A stretch of DNA of 7,675 bases from Ferruginibacter sp. (GTDB lineage Bacteria; Bacteroidota; Bacteroidia; Chitinophagales; Chitinophagaceae), in assembly GCA_025362765.1 (NCBI GenBank), contig JANYFI010000386.1:1-7675 (forward strand). The letters run 5' to 3'. The translations under genes and the position numbers were made by a program. Every line of letters starts with the position of its first letter. The first letter of the stretch is position 1. This document shows positions 6,477 to 7,675 of the stretch, piece after piece. A model generated the notes under the pieces. That model saw only the letters and a program-made list of their open reading frames with translations, did no database searches and was not told where the DNA came from.

Positions 6477-7675
6477 TTAAATCTTTATAAAAATCTTTTT
6501 CTTATACATCCAGTACAAAATAAGCCAGATAAAAAATAATACCAGCACGCCTTTTACCAACGTAGCATAGGGTGCACCAAAAATATGGTCGTAGGTTGGG
6601 CCAAGATGAATGTACAGGGAATTGGCAATGAAGGACCGGATACCCCCATCAGCTATACAATACGCTGCAATGGAATTGGCACCGATCACCATCAAAAAGA
6701 AAGACCATTTCTTTTTATTCGCCACATCCACAATGCCATAAAAAAAGGCTAAAAATAAACAGCATACCCCGCCACTGAATATTGTCCAGGCCGGCGTCCA
6801 GATGCGTTTTACGATTGGGTTGATTCCTGTAAACTGCAGTACAGCGCCTGTTAATAAAAGCGCCAGCCCCATAGTTATAAAAAATGTAAGCTTGGCTTTT
6901 TGCGGCCTGCTATCTTTTAATACTTTGCCAGCAAACAATCCCAACAGCATCGTACCTAAAGTAGGAATAAAACTGAGCGTAGCATAGCCGCCGCCGTTGT
7001 TTAAAAAGGGGCTTTCCCGGGGGAAAATATTTAAGAACCAGGTATCAAAGGCCCAGGCCAGGTTGGTGTTTTTGTTCCAGTGGGCTGCAAAGCCATGCAG
7101 GTTATGCTCCCAGTTAGGCACTGCACCTGCCGAAGCAAAATCAAAATCAGGCCCGGGCAACGGGTACAAGGCAAATGCCAACCAGTAGCCAGCCAAAATA
7201 ACAATCAGTGCGGCAATCTGTATGCGTTGTGAACAATAAGAAAGCAGTACCAAAAAAGTGTATCCCAACCCAATCTGTGTCAGGGTATCTTCAAAAGTAA
7301 AATACGTCTGCTTATCATGCATAGAGCGTAAAAAAATTCCCAGGAATATAAGAATGAGCGACCGTTTAATGGTGTGCGCAATAACTTTATTGAAAGAAGC
7401 GCCTTTGCTTTTTCGACTGGCGATTGAATAGGGTAATACCACACCAACCAGGAATGTAAACGATGGCTGAATCATATCATGCAGTGAAAGCCATGTCCAC
7501 TCCACATGGTCCTGGTTATAGGCAAGGAAGGCCCAGAAAGAACTACCCGGCAATTGACTGGACACAGTATGCAACGAGAGTATCTCCCCCATCATAAGCA
7601 GCATAACAAAACCCCTGTACACATCAACAGATGCAATCCTGCTGACATTCATGGGTGGATTTACAACAGCTGCAC
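6477..7675 (-). CDS. DUF5009 / NagX-type multi-pass membrane acyltransferase-like protein, N-terminus cut by window edge
   Basis: ATG 7652 gives 391 residues, but the same frame stays open to base 7675 and reads AAVVNPP before that Met, with no in-frame start. The true start may therefore lie outside the window. The protein has about ten transmembrane segments and motifs of the COG4299/DUF5009 family, related to heparan-alpha-glucosaminide N-acetyltransferase: RIASVDVYRGFVMLLMM (5-21), LSLHDMIQPSFTFLVGVVLP (55-74), SFIPTLGTMLLGLFAG (227-242), KRIWTPAWTIFSGG (282-295) and GANSIAAY (324-331), then a basic tail KKKIFIKI. The family is thought to transfer acyl groups to sugars across the inner membrane, but the substrate of bacterial members is mostly untested. 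Length is normal apart from the uncertain start. The downstream same-strand neighbour is the lipoprotein remnant, 150 bases away; no terminator is seen between them. Confidence 0.9.
   Translation of the reverse strand, partial: AAVVNPPMNVSRIASVDVYRGFVMLLMMGEILSLHTVSSQLPGSSFWAFLAYNQDHVEWTWLSLHDMIQPSFTFLVGVVLPYSIASRKSKGASFNKVIAHTIKRSLILIFLGIFLRSMHDKQTYFTFEDTLTQIGLGYTFLVLLSYCSQRIQIAALIVILAGYWLAFALYPLPGPDFDFASAGAVPNWEHNLHGFAAHWNKNTNLAWAFDTWFLNIFPRESPFLNNGGGYATLSFIPTLGTMLLGLFAGKVLKDSRPQKAKLTFFITMGLALLLTGAVLQFTGINPIVKRIWTPAWTIFSGGVCCLFLAFFYGIVDVANKKKWSFFLMVIGANSIAAYCIADGGIRSFIANSLYIHLGPTYDHIFGAPYATLVKGVLVLFFIWLILYWMYKKKIFIKI

Noticed and set aside
6202..6480. 92-codon plus-strand frame between the lipoprotein remnant and the acyltransferase
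   Set aside because: More than a third is antisense to the lipoprotein signal peptide. The rest has no recognisable motif, and it overlaps the end of the acyltransferase gene.

Overview
The window looks like chromosomal DNA of a Bacteroidota bacterium, most likely of the Chitinophagaceae type. The evidence is the gene content (an outer-membrane beta-barrel protein with a carboxypeptidase-regulatory-like N-terminus, a LytS-type kinase with a LytTR regulator, a DUF5009/NagX-type acyltransferase and a GxxExxY protein), the scarcity of Shine-Dalgarno sequences, and promoter-like elements close to the Bacteroidota TTTG / TAnnTTTG pattern. The genus is inferred from gene style only.

Layout. 1-351 (-) is a GxxExxY-family protein cut by the left edge; a 15-bp tandem repeat lies just upstream of it or within its N-terminus. 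496-2943 (-) is an 815-residue TonB-receptor-like outer-membrane beta-barrel protein. A 248-bp divergent intergenic region follows, with two promoter-like elements of matching architecture and two short dyads. 3192-4232 and 4234-4947 (+) are a tightly coupled sensor kinase / LytTR response regulator pair. 4948-5878 holds no convincing gene; it contains two terminator-like hairpins, a degenerate heptamer repeat tract and a 17-bp direct repeat. 5879-6326 (-) appears to be a broken lipoprotein gene whose two halves lie in different frames. 6477 to the right edge (-) is a multi-pass membrane acyltransferase-like protein that probably begins outside the window.

How the genes may work together. The kinase and regulator are separated by one base and form a complete phosphorelay: an LytS-type cytoplasmic kinase domain feeding a receiver plus a LytTR DNA-binding domain. 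The beta-barrel gene is transcribed divergently from the same intergenic region, so regulation of the barrel by this pair, autoregulation, or both is a reasonable inference, but it is not shown by sequence alone. The acyltransferase and the lipoprotein remnant share a strand and may once have been one unit. I found no mobile element, CRISPR array, tRNA or rRNA. I do not see a clearly new defence or biosynthetic system; the most unusual items are the lipoprotein remnant, the in-phase 15-bp repeat and the unexplained terminators in the intergenic region.
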